Shown: piece after piece, positions 9,702 to 23,600 of the stretch
Layout: each line of letters opens with the position of its first letter
Numbering within the stretch: position 1 is the stretch's first letter
Assembly (NCBI RefSeq): GCF_022921055.1
Contig: NZ_CP095061.1
Location: 3,759,501 to 3,823,500 of the forward strand
Origin: Hymenobacter volaticus
GTDB lineage: Bacteria; Bacteroidota; Bacteroidia; Cytophagales; Hymenobacteraceae
Direction of reading: 5' to 3'
Length of the DNA stretch: 64,000 nucleotides
Notes under the pieces: generated by a model
The model's database searches: none
The model's input: the letters and a program-made list of their open reading frames with translations, nothing else
Told to the model about the DNA's origin: nothing
Program-made: the position numbers and the translations under genes

Positions 9702-10138
9702 GACAAGAAAGAATGAGTTGGTTGGAAAAGAATGAGTCCGCCGCCAGTGACGAAAGGACATGCCGGGTTAGGTGATTACCATGACTGGCAAAGACAGAAC
9801 TGGGGAGCAACAGGCAGAGAGGACAAGTTTGCTAGCAACTAAACCGCTTTGTTGGAGCAAAAACGGACGCTGAGGCAAGGAACAGCAACTAAGGCGGTGT
9901 GCGGACCTTAGTCGGTAGAAAGTGGGGAATCCCCTAAAGCAGGTGCGGCATTAGGCAACTATAGACTACAAAAGCAGCTAATTAGCTATCTAAGAGCAAT
10001 CGTATTTCTGAAATAAAGCTAAAGGCGGCTGAAAAATTCAATTCACTATAATAAAGCCAAAATTATATAAGCGCACAGTTGAGGTACAGGAAGGGCTTAT
10101 TTGACAATAATTTTTATTTATACTTCGTGTCATATTAA
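9702..10138. other. Intergenic region upstream of GH5 gene
   Basis: About 440 bases, becoming AT-rich to the right. The minus-strand sequence TAATTTTG at 10058-10065 is an exact TAnnTTTG match and could drive the GH5 gene with a 350-nt leader, but no matching -33 TTG is at the expected spacing. No coding sequence is seen. Confidence 0.4.
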
Positions 10139-10141
10139 TAA

Positions 10142-10177
10142 AAAAGCCCAATAGGCAATAGTACCTACTGGGCTTTT
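10142..10177 (-). terminator. Terminator of the nuclease-like gene
   Basis: Outer stem AAAAGCCCA / TGGGCTTTT with an imperfect inner stem, placed 43 nt after the stop of the gene ending at 10220 on the minus strand. Confidence 0.75.
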
Positions 10178-10219
10178 AACAACTAAATGTATTTACTACT
10201 GAAGTCTACAACTACTTGA

Positions 10220-11271
10220 TTAATAAGCAACAGAATCTTGTTCGTAGATTTTGCTTGCCATATTTTTGGCCTCATACTCAGTCCATTTTTTCTGTCTGGG
10301 CAAGGTGGCTACATAATCCTTTACTGTGTAATTCATTCTATTTATTTCATACACAGCCAAGGCAATTTCTTTGCAGCATAATTCCGGCCATTTAATTACT
10401 TGCTCTTGTGAAAACCGGATAACAGCCCATCTGTTTTCGACAAAAAAATTATTCCTATCGTCGTCCGTTCCAACACAGTGCATAGGCTTGTCATTTTTCT
10501 CATCGTATGGCTCGTCTACTTCAATAGCGAGGTATAAGCCCGTTTCATCATGATAGACAAAATCGGGATAGTAACTGATGTTGTACTTATACCCATCCAA
10601 TACATCTAATTTCTTGTCGGTTTGGATTGCGATACCAAAGCATTCCACTAAATATTTATGAAACATAGCTTCATGCTTTCCTCTCTTGATGTGCTGCTTG
10701 TCCTCAAGTGTTGTATTTTTTGGTCTTCTGGCAGCGCTAAAGAATTGTTTTAATAAGCTTAGCCTGTAGTTCCACAAGGTGTCTGGGGGAATAATTCCTT
10801 TAATTGTCGTTGATATTCTGCTACCCGCATCTCATAGGCAGCTGCGTAGGCCCGCGCCGCATGATATTTATCGAGCGCAAATCGGAAACGCACTTTAATT
10901 AACAGAAAAGAAATTGCCGACAAAGCAAGCGCCCAACCTATTAAGTATACGTTTTGCAACAGTAAATAAAGCGCAAAGCATACGCCGCCTACCCACGCAT
11001 ACAAGGACAGCAAGTTGGGATTGTAGGGATATATGGGGGGTTCGGGTGGTGCTGGTGCCACCAAGTTGTTAAGGGGCAGTTCTTGCAGGATGCCGTGGAT
11101 ATCGGCGTTGACATGAACTTCCGGGTAATGATACTTCCTAGGTACTCTTTGAGGTAGCATAATAGGCTTGCAATAGGTGTGGTGAAAGGAGCAGAGCAAG
11201 CTCAACTGTATACCTAGCAAGCACAGGGTGCCCTTAGCCCAATATTCTTGGGCCCCTTGCTCGCTACGCAT
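10220..11271 (-). CDS. Putative membrane-anchored PD-(D/E)XK nuclease-like protein, one frameshift
   Basis: Two overlapping frames (11271-10759 and 10777-10220) join into one 350-aa protein if one base is added to the G-run 10785-10789 (plus strand), giving LFPPDTLWNYRLSLL at the join. The N-terminal part has two hydrophobic segments (LYAWVGGVCFALYLLL and IGWALALSAISFLLI), then a charged helix (KYHAARAYAAAYEMRVAEYQ). The C-terminal part has YYPDFVY, then AIEVDEPY, then a conserved-looking D-R-N-x-F-F and NRWAVIRF, which is the order expected for DUF559/Vsr-like PD-(D/E)XK domains: PD, then E-x-D in place of E-x-K. Nuclease activity is inference. The start could be ATG 11160 instead, but a TATTTTTG box sits just upstream of 11271. 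The coding sequence is visibly more AT-rich than its neighbours. Alternatively it is two genes with translational coupling. Confidence 0.6.
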
Positions 11272-11296
11272 CAGTAAGCTTTACTATTTAATGTTC

Positions 11297-11304
11297 CAAA
11301 AATA
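11297..11304 (-). promoter_or_regulatory. TAnnTTTG -7 box for the nuclease-like gene
   Basis: Minus-strand TATTTTTG, an exact match to the Bacteroidetes -7 consensus, 25 nt upstream of the ATG at 11271. Confidence 0.5.
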
Positions 11305-11447
11305 CAACATTATTAAATCAGTTACATATAGGTTTATGAATAATTAATAGAGAAATTTTAGAATAAATTTTCGGGCGGCCCCTGCCTGAGTCACTGGCAT
11401 AGACCTGCAATGCTTTAAATTCGCCTTCCAACCCTTACCGAATCGTC

Positions 11448-14630
<3,183 letters not shown>

Positions 14631-14655
14631 CCGCCGCTTAAATCTGATAGTTACC

Positions 14656-14691
14656 AAAAAAGCCCCTAGTGCTAGCAGTAGGGGCTTTTTT
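14656..14691 (+). terminator. Terminator after GH3/beta-lactamase gene
   Basis: Stem AAAAAAGCCCCTA / TAGGGGCTTTTTT, 26 nt after the stop codon. Confidence 0.85.
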
Positions 14692-14746
14692 GTGCAGGGC
14701 ACTTATGAAAAACCTTGAGTTGAAACGATGCCTACGACGGGCAGCT

Positions 14747-15190
14747 TTACTTAGTAGTCAGCTGATGAGAGACTACCTGCTGCTGCGACAGCCACTCTAT
14801 GCACTCACTTTCCGTTGTGCACAAATTCAGCCGGAACGTGTTGCCTGAGTAGGAAGCTGGTTCTACTAATGTGCCATCGGCTTTAAAGTCCTTAAGCAGA
14901 TCAGGCGACATGAAGTAGACCACGCACACAGGCAGCTCCAACTCGGCCGTCGCCTTAGGATAATAACTTTCCTTGAGCCATTGCAACGTTTCGGGGGCGC
15001 TAGATTGGCACCGGCGCACATCAAGCAGCCAATGGCTTGCTTTCTCCTTGCGAGCGGCAGTTAATAATTCTTCGTAGCCACGCCGGGATTCATCTGGCGT
15101 TACGGGACGCAGCCACCGACCCACTAGTATTTGTGTATCGCAGTTATAGCTGATAGTCAAAAAATCGGATGCAGTATAATCGAGGTACAT
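14747..15190 (-). CDS. Small cytoplasmic protein, possible SpoIIAA/STAS-like fold
   Basis: 147 aa, no signal peptide, no membrane segment. I do not recognise a named family. The alternation of strands and amphipathic helices (TQILVGRWLRPVTPDESRRG, HWLLDVRRC, ETLQWL, VCVVYFMSP) resembles the SpoIIAA-like/STAS-like single-domain proteins frequent in Hymenobacter-type genomes, but the usual phosphorylatable Ser is not identifiable. It is transcribed alone toward the terminator region of the GH3 gene. Function unknown. Confidence 0.6.
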   Translation of the reverse strand: MYLDYTASDFLTISYNCDTQILVGRWLRPVTPDESRRGYEELLTAARKEKASHWLLDVRRCQSSAPETLQWLKESYYPKATAELELPVCVVYFMSPDLLKDFKADGTLVEPASYSGNTFRLNLCTTESECIEWLSQQQVVSHQLTTK

Positions 15191-15696
15191 TGGGCAATAG
15201 AGGGAGGGCAGTTCCTCCTCTCTTTCCTTTTACGGAAGAAGCTGAACTATAGATATACTCCGCCCTGGATATTCCTACTCCTCGGCATAAGTGCAAACTG
15301 CATTACCGAGGAGAAACGAGTAATAGAAGACGGCAAATCTGACAATTCTACTTCTCCTCAAATGCAATACTGCGTTGTACAGAGCGCGGAAACCAGCTTT
15401 CCCGTACCCCAATGACCACCTCATAAATTCCCTGAGTATGCCATTGCCCACCGTCTTCACTGAAATAAAATATTCTTCGGCTAGCCGATGCGCAACCGTT
15501 CTTAATTGCATCAGGAAGACGCAGTTGGCATGAGCTGACGGTGAAATATCTCAAGGGTTTGTCTGGCGGGTATTATCAATTGCCGTAGTTGTTGTAACAC
15601 CGCTACCGACTACCAGCAAATGCAGCTTATAGAAGCGCATGCGCTGATTTTTTGGTAGCTTGTTCGGCATCTGTCCCACCATTCCCACACCGCTCT
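15191..15696. other. Intergenic region with no supported gene
   Basis: About 500 bases between divergent genes. Open frames exist on both strands (for example minus-strand 15554-15348, TTG start), but none has a good start, a family match or a partner frame that makes a longer product. It may contain a decayed gene fragment. Promoters for both neighbours must lie here, though I cannot pin them. Confidence 0.4.
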
Positions 15697-17322
15697 ATGT
15701 TAGGTCTGATGATGAACGAGCCCCTGCGCATTGCGGGGCTGCTCGAGTACGCCGCCAAGTGGCACGCCGATACCGAAATCGTGTCGCGCATGCCTGAAGG
15801 CCTGATTCACCGCTACACCTACGCCGACTTGGGTCGGCGCAGCCAGCAGGTAGCCAACGTCTTGCTGGAGCTTGGGGTCCGCCGGGGCAGCCGGGTAGGA
15901 ACCTTGGCTTGGAACACGCACCGCCACTTAGAACTGTATTACGGCATTTCGGGCATGGGAGCGGTTTGCCACACCATCAACCCGCGGCTGTTTTTCGAGC
16001 AGTTGGTGTACATCATCAACCACGCTGAAGACCAGGTATTGTTTTTCGACCTGACTTTTCTACCGCTGGCCGAGAAGCTAGTGCCCCACTGCCCTACCGT
16101 GGAGAGTTGGGTGCTGATGACCGACCGCGCCCACATGCCCGACACGGTGTTTCCGGGCGGCTTGCACTGCTACGAAGACCTGGTGGCTGCTCAACCCGCT
16201 GACTACGAGTGGCCTGTATTCGACGAAAACACCGCTTCTTCGCTCTGCTACACCTCCGGCACCACCGACCAGCCCAAGGGTGTGCTCTACTCCCACCGCT
16301 CCACGCTGCTGCACTCCTACGCCGCCTCCCTCCCCGACTGCTTCAATTGTTCGGCCCGCGACGTAGTGTTGCCGGTAGTGCCCATGTTTCACGTCAATGC
16401 CTGGGGTATTCCGTATGCGGCGCCACTCAATGGCTGTAAGCTAGTATTGCCCGGCCCCGGCCTTGATGCGGCCAGCCTCTATAAGTTGTATGAGCAGGAA
16501 GGCGTCACCTTTACGGCCGGCGTGCCCACCATTTGGTTTGGGCTGCTGACGTTTATGCGCGAGAAAAAGCTACAGTTCAGCACCCTCAAACGCATGATTG
16601 TGGGCGGTGCTTCTTGTCCGCCAGCGCTGTTGAAGGCGTTTGACGAAGAGTTAGGCGTGCAAATTCGGCACGCTTGGGGCATGAGCGAAACTTCGCCCCT
16701 CGGCACCGTCTGCACCCTCAAAACCAAGCACCTGTCGCTCAGCGAAGACGAGCAGTTTGCCATCCAAACCAAGCAAGGCCGCTCGGTTTTTGGCATCGAC
16801 ATGAAAATAGTAGACGACGAAGGCAAAGAACTAGCCACCGACGGTGTGGCCTTCGGCGACTTGCTAGTGCGTGGGCCGTTCGTGGTAGCCGAGTATTTCC
16901 GGGCCAATCATCCGGGCGAGCTAACTAACTCCGGCTGGTTCCGCACCGGCGACGTAGCTACCATCGACCCCGACGGTTTCATGCAAATCACCGACCGCTC
17001 GAAAGACGTTATCAAGTCGGGCGGCGAGTGGATTTCGAGCATCGAGCTAGAGAACTTGGCAGTTGCCCACCCCCAAGTAGCCGAGGCCGCTGTCATCGGG
17101 GTGCCCCACCCCAAATGGAGCGAGCGGCCCCTGCTGGTAGTAGTCCGCAAACCCGACGCCACCGTGAGTAAAGAAGAACTCTTGAATTACTACGATGGCA
17201 AAGTAGCCACTTGGTGGAAGCCCGACGCCGTGGAATTTGTGAACGAACTACCGCATACAGCTACTGGCAAGCTGTTGAAAACCAAGCTCCGGCAGGATTT
17301 TGCAGCTTATACATTTAAGTGA
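15697..17322 (+). CDS. Fatty-acid/acyl-CoA ligase (AMP-forming)
   Basis: 541 aa from ATG 15697, which fits the N-terminus of medium/long-chain acyl-CoA synthetases ([18 protein letters not shown]). It activates a fatty acid with ATP to an acyl-adenylate and transfers it to CoA. Motifs in order: P-loop [11 protein letters not shown] (185-195), the AMP-binding GMSETSP, GWFRTGD (413-419) with the adenylate-binding Asp, the hinge [15 protein letters not shown], and the catalytic Lys525 in TATGKLLK. Closest in style to AlkK/LcfB-type enzymes for medium- to long-chain substrates. Cytoplasmic, monocistronic, with its own terminator. Confidence 0.92.
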   Translation: MLGLMMNEPLRIAGLLEYAAKWHADTEIVSRMPEGLIHRYTYADLGRRSQQVANVLLELGVRRGSRVGTLAWNTHRHLELYYGISGMGAVCHTINPRLFFEQLVYIINHAEDQVLFFDLTFLPLAEKLVPHCPTVESWVLMTDRAHMPDTVFPGGLHCYEDLVAAQPADYEWPVFDENTASSLCYTSGTTDQPKGVLYSHRSTLLHSYAASLPDCFNCSARDVVLPVVPMFHVNAWGIPYAAPLNGCKLVLPGPGLDAASLYKLYEQEGVTFTAGVPTIWFGLLTFMREKKLQFSTLKRMIVGGASCPPALLKAFDEELGVQIRHAWGMSETSPLGTVCTLKTKHLSLSEDEQFAIQTKQGRSVFGIDMKIVDDEGKELATDGVAFGDLLVRGPFVVAEYFRANHPGELTNSGWFRTGDVATIDPDGFMQITDRSKDVIKSGGEWISSIELENLAVAHPQVAEAAVIGVPHPKWSERPLLVVVRKPDATVSKEELLNYYDGKVATWWKPDAVEFVNELPHTATGKLLKTKLRQDFAAYTFK

Positions 17323-17344
17323 ACTAGCGAAAGCTTCTCACACG

Positions 17345-17388
17345 AAAAGGCCGTCATGCCGAGCTTGTGCTCACTATGACGGCCTTTT
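17345..17388. terminator. Convergent terminator
   Basis: Stem AAAAGGCCGTCAT / ATGACGGCCTTTT with an 18-nt loop, between the convergent acyl-CoA ligase and DUF2059 genes. Confidence 0.8.
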
Positions 17389-17426
17389 ATTGTTTGGTCA
17401 GGAATACCAACCCGATCAGGTCAACT

Positions 17427-17963
17427 CTATTCTGGTTTCGCGGGTGGTTGGCTTGTCGGCGGTTGCGTTGCAGGCTGCTGCGCCTTCATCTTGTCGCCAA
17501 TCACCTGTTGCAGTTCCGGCAAGTGTTCTTGCACACGCTTCTGCCCTATTTCCACGCCAGCCATCATGAGTTGGGGCATTTTCTCGATGGTTTTGCGGCC
17601 GGTAGGCGTCTGGTAGAACTTGGTTAGCTCCTTCAACTCCTTCTCCGTGAATTCCTTGGTGTAGAGCGAAGTAATATCTTCTTTGATTGCCGGCCAACCC
17701 ATGTACTTCGTGATAAAGGCGCGCATTTCGGGTTCCACTGCCTTCATTTCAGGACGCTGCGCTATTTGCGCCTCCAACATTTGATTCATCATGGAGGTGG
17801 TGTTCTTCTCACTTCCCGTCACGACGAGTAGTTCTTCAGCGGCTTTGCGGTGGCTGGCCGAAACCGGCGCGGCCGAGGCCGTAGCCGTAGAAGTTGTTGA
17901 TTGGGCATTCACGATTGGGGCCGCCAGCAAAAGACTGGCCGCCAGTATCCACAGTTTTTTCAT
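17427..17963 (-). CDS. DUF2059 domain protein, exported
   Basis: 178 aa from ATG 17963. A signal peptide (ending VNAQ) and a Ser/Thr/Ala-rich spacer lead to a DUF2059 helical domain (about residues 45-150): HRKAAEELLVVTGSEKN, then the conserved YTKEFTEKELKELTKFYQTPTGRK, a pattern typical of this periplasmic family. The tail is Pro/Gln-rich. The biochemical role of DUF2059 is unknown. It sits 54 nt downstream of the DUF5009-like acyltransferase gene's stop on the opposite side, with both on the minus strand but this one second from the terminator. Confidence 0.85.
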   Translation of the reverse strand: MKKLWILAASLLLAAPIVNAQSTTSTATASAAPVSASHRKAAEELLVVTGSEKNTTSMMNQMLEAQIAQRPEMKAVEPEMRAFITKYMGWPAIKEDITSLYTKEFTEKELKELTKFYQTPTGRKTIEKMPQLMMAGVEIGQKRVQEHLPELQQVIGDKMKAQQPATQPPTSQPPAKPE

Positions 17964-18017
17964 AACGGAAGTACGGAAATTCCTACGTCTTGGTAGGAGC
18001 ACCCGGCTACCCCTACT

Positions 18018-19187
18018 TCAGACTTTGATGATAATCCGCTTCTTGTACATCACCCACAGGATGCCTAACCAAATCAGAACGCACACAATAGCCCCGGCCA
18101 GCGACGCATTAATCGGGCTGAAATATGGCGTAAAAAAAGTGGTGTAAAGCCACGTTTTGAGGGGCACCTCAGCCGCCGTCACCTTGATGATGTTAAGCGA
18201 CTTGGCAACAATTGCCGACAGAAAAAACACCGTAATAGCGTTGACGCCATACACCAGTGCCGGCGTCGTGAAGCGGCGGTAGCCTTGAACATCGGTCAGC
18301 CAATAGAGGCCCGCTAGCGTAGCCATGGCCAGTCCGCCGGCGTAGAGCACGAAAGAGCTGGTCCAGAGCGCCTTGTTGATAGGAAACCATCCGTTCCAGA
18401 TCAACCCTAGAATAACTGCCGCGCCACCTGCCACAAACAACCACGCCACCCGGGTAGCCGGGTCCACGTCTTTGCGGCGCAGCCACTGGCCAGTAAGCAT
18501 TCCTAGCAAGCCCGTACCTACGGCCGGCAGCGTACCGAGTAACCCTTCCGGGTCCCAAGTGCGGCTGCTCGACCACAGGTGCTTCTCGGTGAAAACCACC
18601 CGATCTAGCCACGCGCCCAAGTTAGTGCTGGCTTCTAAGTTGGCAGGGCCGAAACCGGGCACTGGCACCACCTGCATCAGCACGTTGTAGAAAATCAAGC
18701 AGAAAGCCAGCAAGCCGATTTGCTGCCGCCGAGTGGTTTTCAGAAACAGGATTCCGCAAATCAAAAACACCCACGAGATACGCGCCAGCACGCCCGGAAT
18801 TCGCACCGTCTCGAACTCAAACCGCGGGAACAGCGCTGAAAGTAACCCAAGCCCAAATAGGATAGCCGACCGTTTCAGAATCCGCACCATCGTGCGCCCG
18901 TGCGTTTCGGGCTGCCGCCGCGCTCCATCCAGCGCATACACAATACTCACCCCCACAATAAAGAGGAAGAAAGGAAAAATCAGGTCGGTGGGTGTGCAGC
19001 CGTGCCAGTGCGCGTGTTCCAGCGGCGCATAGATGTGTCCCCAATCTCCCGGGTTATTCACCAGTATCATGGCTGCCACCGTAATACCGCGAAACACATC
19101 AAGCGAAATAAGCCGCGCCGGCTGCGACGCCTCAACCAACGGCTGGGCATGCGTAGTTTCGACAGCAGCCTGGGTAGTAGTTTGCAT
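18018..19187 (-). CDS. HGSNAT/DUF5009-like membrane acyltransferase
   Basis: 389 aa with about ten hydrophobic segments. The N-terminal region has the family signature ARLISLDVFRGITVAAMILVNNPGDW, followed by HWHGCTPTDLIFPFFLFIVG with the conserved His and Asp. This places it with the bacterial relatives of heparan-alpha-glucosaminide N-acetyltransferase (DUF5009/DUF1624). Members are inner-membrane proteins thought to move acetyl groups from cytoplasmic acetyl-CoA to a periplasmic sugar, often near GlcNAc or chitin use genes. Here a nearby SusCD locus could supply such a sugar, but this is inference. The DUF2059 gene follows 54 nt downstream in the same direction, so the two may be co-transcribed. 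Confidence 0.85.
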   Translation of the reverse strand: MQTTTQAAVETTHAQPLVEASQPARLISLDVFRGITVAAMILVNNPGDWGHIYAPLEHAHWHGCTPTDLIFPFFLFIVGVSIVYALDGARRQPETHGRTMVRILKRSAILFGLGLLSALFPRFEFETVRIPGVLARISWVFLICGILFLKTTRRQQIGLLAFCLIFYNVLMQVVPVPGFGPANLEASTNLGAWLDRVVFTEKHLWSSSRTWDPEGLLGTLPAVGTGLLGMLTGQWLRRKDVDPATRVAWLFVAGGAAVILGLIWNGWFPINKALWTSSFVLYAGGLAMATLAGLYWLTDVQGYRRFTTPALVYGVNAITVFFLSAIVAKSLNIIKVTAAEVPLKTWLYTTFFTPYFSPINASLAGAIVCVLIWLGILWVMYKKRIIIKV

Positions 19188-19320
19188 GAGGAGGTTGAAT
19201 AAACGGGCTACATATAAGCCAACAGCAACTTACGTCGATTACAATTTACACCTAGCCTGAGTAGGAAGTAAGCTGGTCTAACACCCCTCCTTGAAAGAAG
19301 GAGAGGTGCTAAAACTAGTT

Positions 19321-20652
19321 TTAAATAGCGGGGTCTTCCGGAGTGGCAATATTGTCTTCGCGCTCTACCCGTGGATAGGGATAGAAATTACGATTCCGCT
19401 CGGAACCCATAGCTCCCGGTCCAGGCCGCCCAAACCGGCGGCTGTCTTCAAGGCGAAATCCTTGAAAGGCTAATTCTACTTGGCGGTTGCGGTAAATATC
19501 TAGCAGAACAGCGTCTTGGGTGAGCAGGCCGGCATACGGAGGCAAACCTGCGCCGGGAGGTGCAGTGGGGTAAGGGGTACCATTTGCGCTTAGAGTGATG
19601 GTAGCAGCAGCGACACTAGTCCGTACTCGGTTCAATTCCGTCACAGCGTTGGTCAGGTCGTTTTTGCGCGCGTAGCCCTCAGCCCGAATCAATAACATCT
19701 CGCCAGGTATGTACACTGGAACAGGCGCAACGCTGGTCGTATAGAAGCCAGTACCGCGGTTCTGCGTTGAGGTAGGGCTGGCGCGGGTGTAAAAGGGTAT
19801 TCGCCGATCATTTGCTTCAGGAGTTAGTGACCCTGTCAACCCAAGATTCACATCCGTCGGCTCGAAAACGTTGCGGTTGCTGAAAGCTACCTCAGATGCA
19901 GCATTACGAGCCAGATCATCGAAGGTGAAATATGATCGACTGTTCAGGTCCACGCGACCAGCGGCGGCAATGGCCTTGTCGTAGTCGCCAGCCAGCAGGC
20001 TATAGCGAGCGATAAGAGCTTGCAACGTATTAGGCAAGTTGATGCCCCCAACAATCTTACTGTTAAAATCTGTTGAAACCGGCGTAGCAGCCAGTTGTGT
20101 AGCTGCAATTTCCAGTTGTGCTACCGCAGACTGTAGCGCCGTTACCCGGTCTACAAACGGTGCATTAATCTGAGTAGTAATGGGTAATTGCTGAAAATAC
20201 TGCGCTAAAGCACCAATGGCCAAAGCCCTAAAAATGCTAGCATAGGCGACAATGCCGCTGCGGGTGTTAGGGTCCCCAGCGTTATTGGCATTGGCCAATA
20301 CTAAATCGGCGTTACTGCGCACTATTTGTGATTGTGTCCAGAGGTTGCGCACCACCGCGTTGAGGTTGGTGACGTTGCCAGCGCCCAAACTGATATTGAA
20401 TTCTTCGTTATTGCCAACGTTAATCACCGTTAGTTCACGGGTGCTAAGGCCCCCGGCAGCTACTATGTTGTAAAGTGGGCTTAGGGCCCCTCCCGTAGTG
20501 AAACGCACCTGCATACCGTTGCACACGGTAATCAAGCCGTCAGAGTTTGTTATCACCTGCTCTTCACTAGCGGCGCTGGGGTTCAAATATTCTTTATTGC
20601 AGCTACCCATCGTGAGCGATAAGACAGCCAACAGTACTAATATCTTTTTCAT
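19321..20652 (-). CDS. SusD/RagB-family nutrient-binding lipoprotein
   Basis: 443 aa. Lipobox SLTMGSC (Cys18), then the SusD-typical CNKEYLNPSAAS. The middle is helical TPR-like, and the C-terminal part has the family pattern PVYIPGEMLLIRAEGYARKNDL, ELNRVR and RQVELAFQGFRLEDSRRFGR. It caps a SusC-type transporter at the outer surface and binds the ligand, usually a glycan. It starts 32 nt after the SusC stop, so the two form one operon. It is somewhat shorter than typical SusD (about 500 aa). Confidence 0.92.
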   Translation of the reverse strand: MKKILVLLAVLSLTMGSCNKEYLNPSAASEEQVITNSDGLITVCNGMQVRFTTGGALSPLYNIVAAGGLSTRELTVINVGNNEEFNISLGAGNVTNLNAVVRNLWTQSQIVRSNADLVLANANNAGDPNTRSGIVAYASIFRALAIGALAQYFQQLPITTQINAPFVDRVTALQSAVAQLEIAATQLAATPVSTDFNSKIVGGINLPNTLQALIARYSLLAGDYDKAIAAAGRVDLNSRSYFTFDDLARNAASEVAFSNRNVFEPTDVNLGLTGSLTPEANDRRIPFYTRASPTSTQNRGTGFYTTSVAPVPVYIPGEMLLIRAEGYARKNDLTNAVTELNRVRTSVAAATITLSANGTPYPTAPPGAGLPPYAGLLTQDAVLLDIYRNRQVELAFQGFRLEDSRRFGRPGPGAMGSERNRNFYPYPRVEREDNIATPEDPAI

Positions 20653-20684
20653 GAGAAGGCAGAATGTGGGAAGTCAGGACCTAA

Positions 20685-23600
20685 CTAGAATGTAGCCGAC
20701 AAGCGAATTTGATAAGTGCGTGGAATAGGCACGTTTCCGAAGTCAATGGCCCGCAATAAATCAGAGGAACCACCTGCACTGGTCTCGGGGTCGAACCCTT
20801 TGTAGTCATCCCATGAATACAGGTTGCGGCCTATCAATGAGACGTCAAGGTTGCTGATGAACTTGCTAATGGTGGGCAGCGTGTAGGTGAGGGCTGTTTC
20901 GCGTAGCTTCACAAACGAGCCATCATCAATGCGAAACTCTTGCGTGTTGTATACTGAGAAGATATAGCCGCGCGGTAGTTCGCCCCGTAGCTCTTTCTCA
21001 GCCAAATCTCCTAGGCCTACGCCCTGACGAGTGCGATAATCAGCGTTGAACACATCTACACCCTGCACAGCGTCGAACAATACTCGTAACGAGAGCTTTT
21101 TGTATGTGAAATTGGTGCTGAAAGAGCCTGTCCAATCCGGGTTCGGGTTGCCGATAACAACGTTGGCAATACTAGTTCCTTGCGCATAACTAGGCTGGCC
21201 ACTGACTTCGCGGGCAGGCGTGAAGTTGATATCGCCTGTTGATTGGCCGGTGGCGCGCTCATCCTGCGGAAAGCCCTGGGACGTAAGCAGCAACGAACCG
21301 TCGGGGTTACGAGCATAGGCCGAACCGTAAAACACGCCCGCCGGCTGCCCATTAAGCAGATACACTGGCGCCCCCGTCACATTGTCGATAGGAATGGCCG
21401 TTGTGCCTACTAAGTCCACTACCTTGTTGCGGTTGCGGCTAAAAATGGCCGTAAAGTCCCAACTGAAATCCGAGGTTTTCACTGGAGCGGCACTTAGTTG
21501 CAGTTCTATTCCTTTGTTATTAAGTCGGGCCACATTCTCCACAATACTCGAACCGCCTCGCGTTGGCGCAATTAGCCGGTTAACTACTAAATCTTTGGTT
21601 TTTTGGTTGTAAACCGTGACGCCTAACCCGATCCGGTCGTTGAGGAAGCCTAAGTCAGCCCCAACTTCAAACTCTGCGACCCGCTCCGGCCGCACGCGTG
21701 GGTTAGCTAGCTGTGCATTTGGTAAAAAAGTAGCGCGGCCCTGGAAAGCCACGGGTAAATATTGATAGAATCGGTCGTAGGAGTTGATAGCAGTGAGCCC
21801 GCCGGCCTCTCCATAGCTGGCCCGCAGCTTCAAGGAGTTGAAGGCCTTGCTGTAGCCCGCGTTCTGCCAGAAGCCCAGGTCGGAAGCTACCACTGAGCCA
21901 CTCACTTTAGGGTAGTATTGGTTGGTTTCAGAGGGCGAAAATTTCGACGACCGGTCGCGGCGGATAGCCCCGGTCAGGAACGCCAAGTTGCGGTAACCAA
22001 AAGTGGCCTGCCCGAAAATGCCACTTAAGTCAAATTGGTCTAGATCGTACGCCGAACCCACGGTGGTACTAGACGAGCCGCTAACCGTTGTAATGAACGG
22101 GGTCTGGCCTTGCCCCTGTGTACGTACTAATTCTCCGCGAAAGTATTGGTAGCTGTAGCCGGCGAGCAGCGTCAGCTTGAAGTCCTCGGTCAATTGTCGG
22201 TCATACCCCAGATTTATGTCGGAGTTGAGTTGCAACGCGTTGTTGTTAGCATTAGCCGCAAAGCCTAGTGGGTAGCGAGCTAGTGGTAGACCAGCCGTAG
22301 CTTGGTAAGGATAAGGCCGAATATAGTTTTGACCGGCTTGTGAGTAAGTATCTACTCCCAGAATATAATCCACCGAAAAGCCCTTAAACGGCGTCAGGTT
22401 TACTTGCAGGTCGCTGATTGTACGATTGATGCGTTGCGTGAATCGCATATCCTCAACAGTGGATAAGGGATTGACCCGAGTGGGCTCTACAGCCAATAAA
22501 TTGCCTTCTACATCACGCTGGTTGATATCATAGATGTTGTTGGTGATATTGATAGAATTGATGGGGCTGTAAAAGACGTTGCCGTTGGCTCTCTCATTAG
22601 CAAAGCTATTATTGTAAGCCACCCCCACCGAGGCACGAGCCCAATTGGTCAGGCGTTGGTCTATCCGTGCCCGCACATTGTAGCGCTTGAAATCAGTGCC
22701 CTCAATGATACCCTGGTTTTTCAGGTAACCCACCGACATTAGGTACTGCGTCCGCTCAGCCCCGCCCGAAATCGAAGCCCCGTTGTCGGTGCCATAACCA
22801 GTCCTGAAAATCTCATCGAAATAGTTGTAGCGCGTTACATCCACTAAGTTAGTAGCTAGTTGGGTAGTGGTGCCGGCGCGCGTTACGCCAACCGTTGTTA
22901 CGCCGGACTGTCCAGCCAAAGTGCCCACAGGGCTAATAGGATAAAGCCGGAAAGTATTGGTGACCGGGCCCATGGGGCTTTGCGTAATGTATGTATTAGC
23001 GCCAAACTGCTTGCCATAGGTGTTCACTGGCACCGATTTGCGCAGCTCGTTGATGTTGAAGCTGGTGTATACCGATACTCGGGCCTGGCCAGCCTGCCCG
23101 CGTTTGGTGGTGATAATTACTACGCCATTGGATGCCCGCGAGCCATACTGCGCGGCCGCTGCTGCCCCGTTGATGACGTTGATGCTGGCTATGTCGTTAG
23201 GGTTAAGATCGGCCAACCGGTTCTGTCCTGCGTTGGCCGCTCCAATATCCAAGCTCGTCGCCAGTTGCGACACGTTAGTGCTGTTGTTGCTCACAATCAC
23301 CCCATCGATAACATAGAGAGGGTCAGAAGAGCCGCGCAGGGAGTGAATGCCCCGTAATCGCACCGATAATGAGCCCGAAGGGTCGCCAGAATTCTGCACG
23401 ATTTGAGCACCAGGCAGTTTGCCCTGTAGGGCATTGAGCGCGCCACCTGTACCGGTTTGCACTAAGTCGCGGGCGGTTACCGTGGTAATAGCATTGCCTA
23501 GCTCGCGCTTGTTCACGCTGATCGTGGAGCCAATTACCACTACATCATCGAGCGTTTGACGGGCTTCCGTTAGCGCAACGTCGGTGCTGACCGCGGAGTT

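Noticed and set aside
15275-15554. Two overlapping minus-strand open frames that might be a broken gene
   Set aside because: No single-base repair joins them into a recognisable protein; starts are poor.
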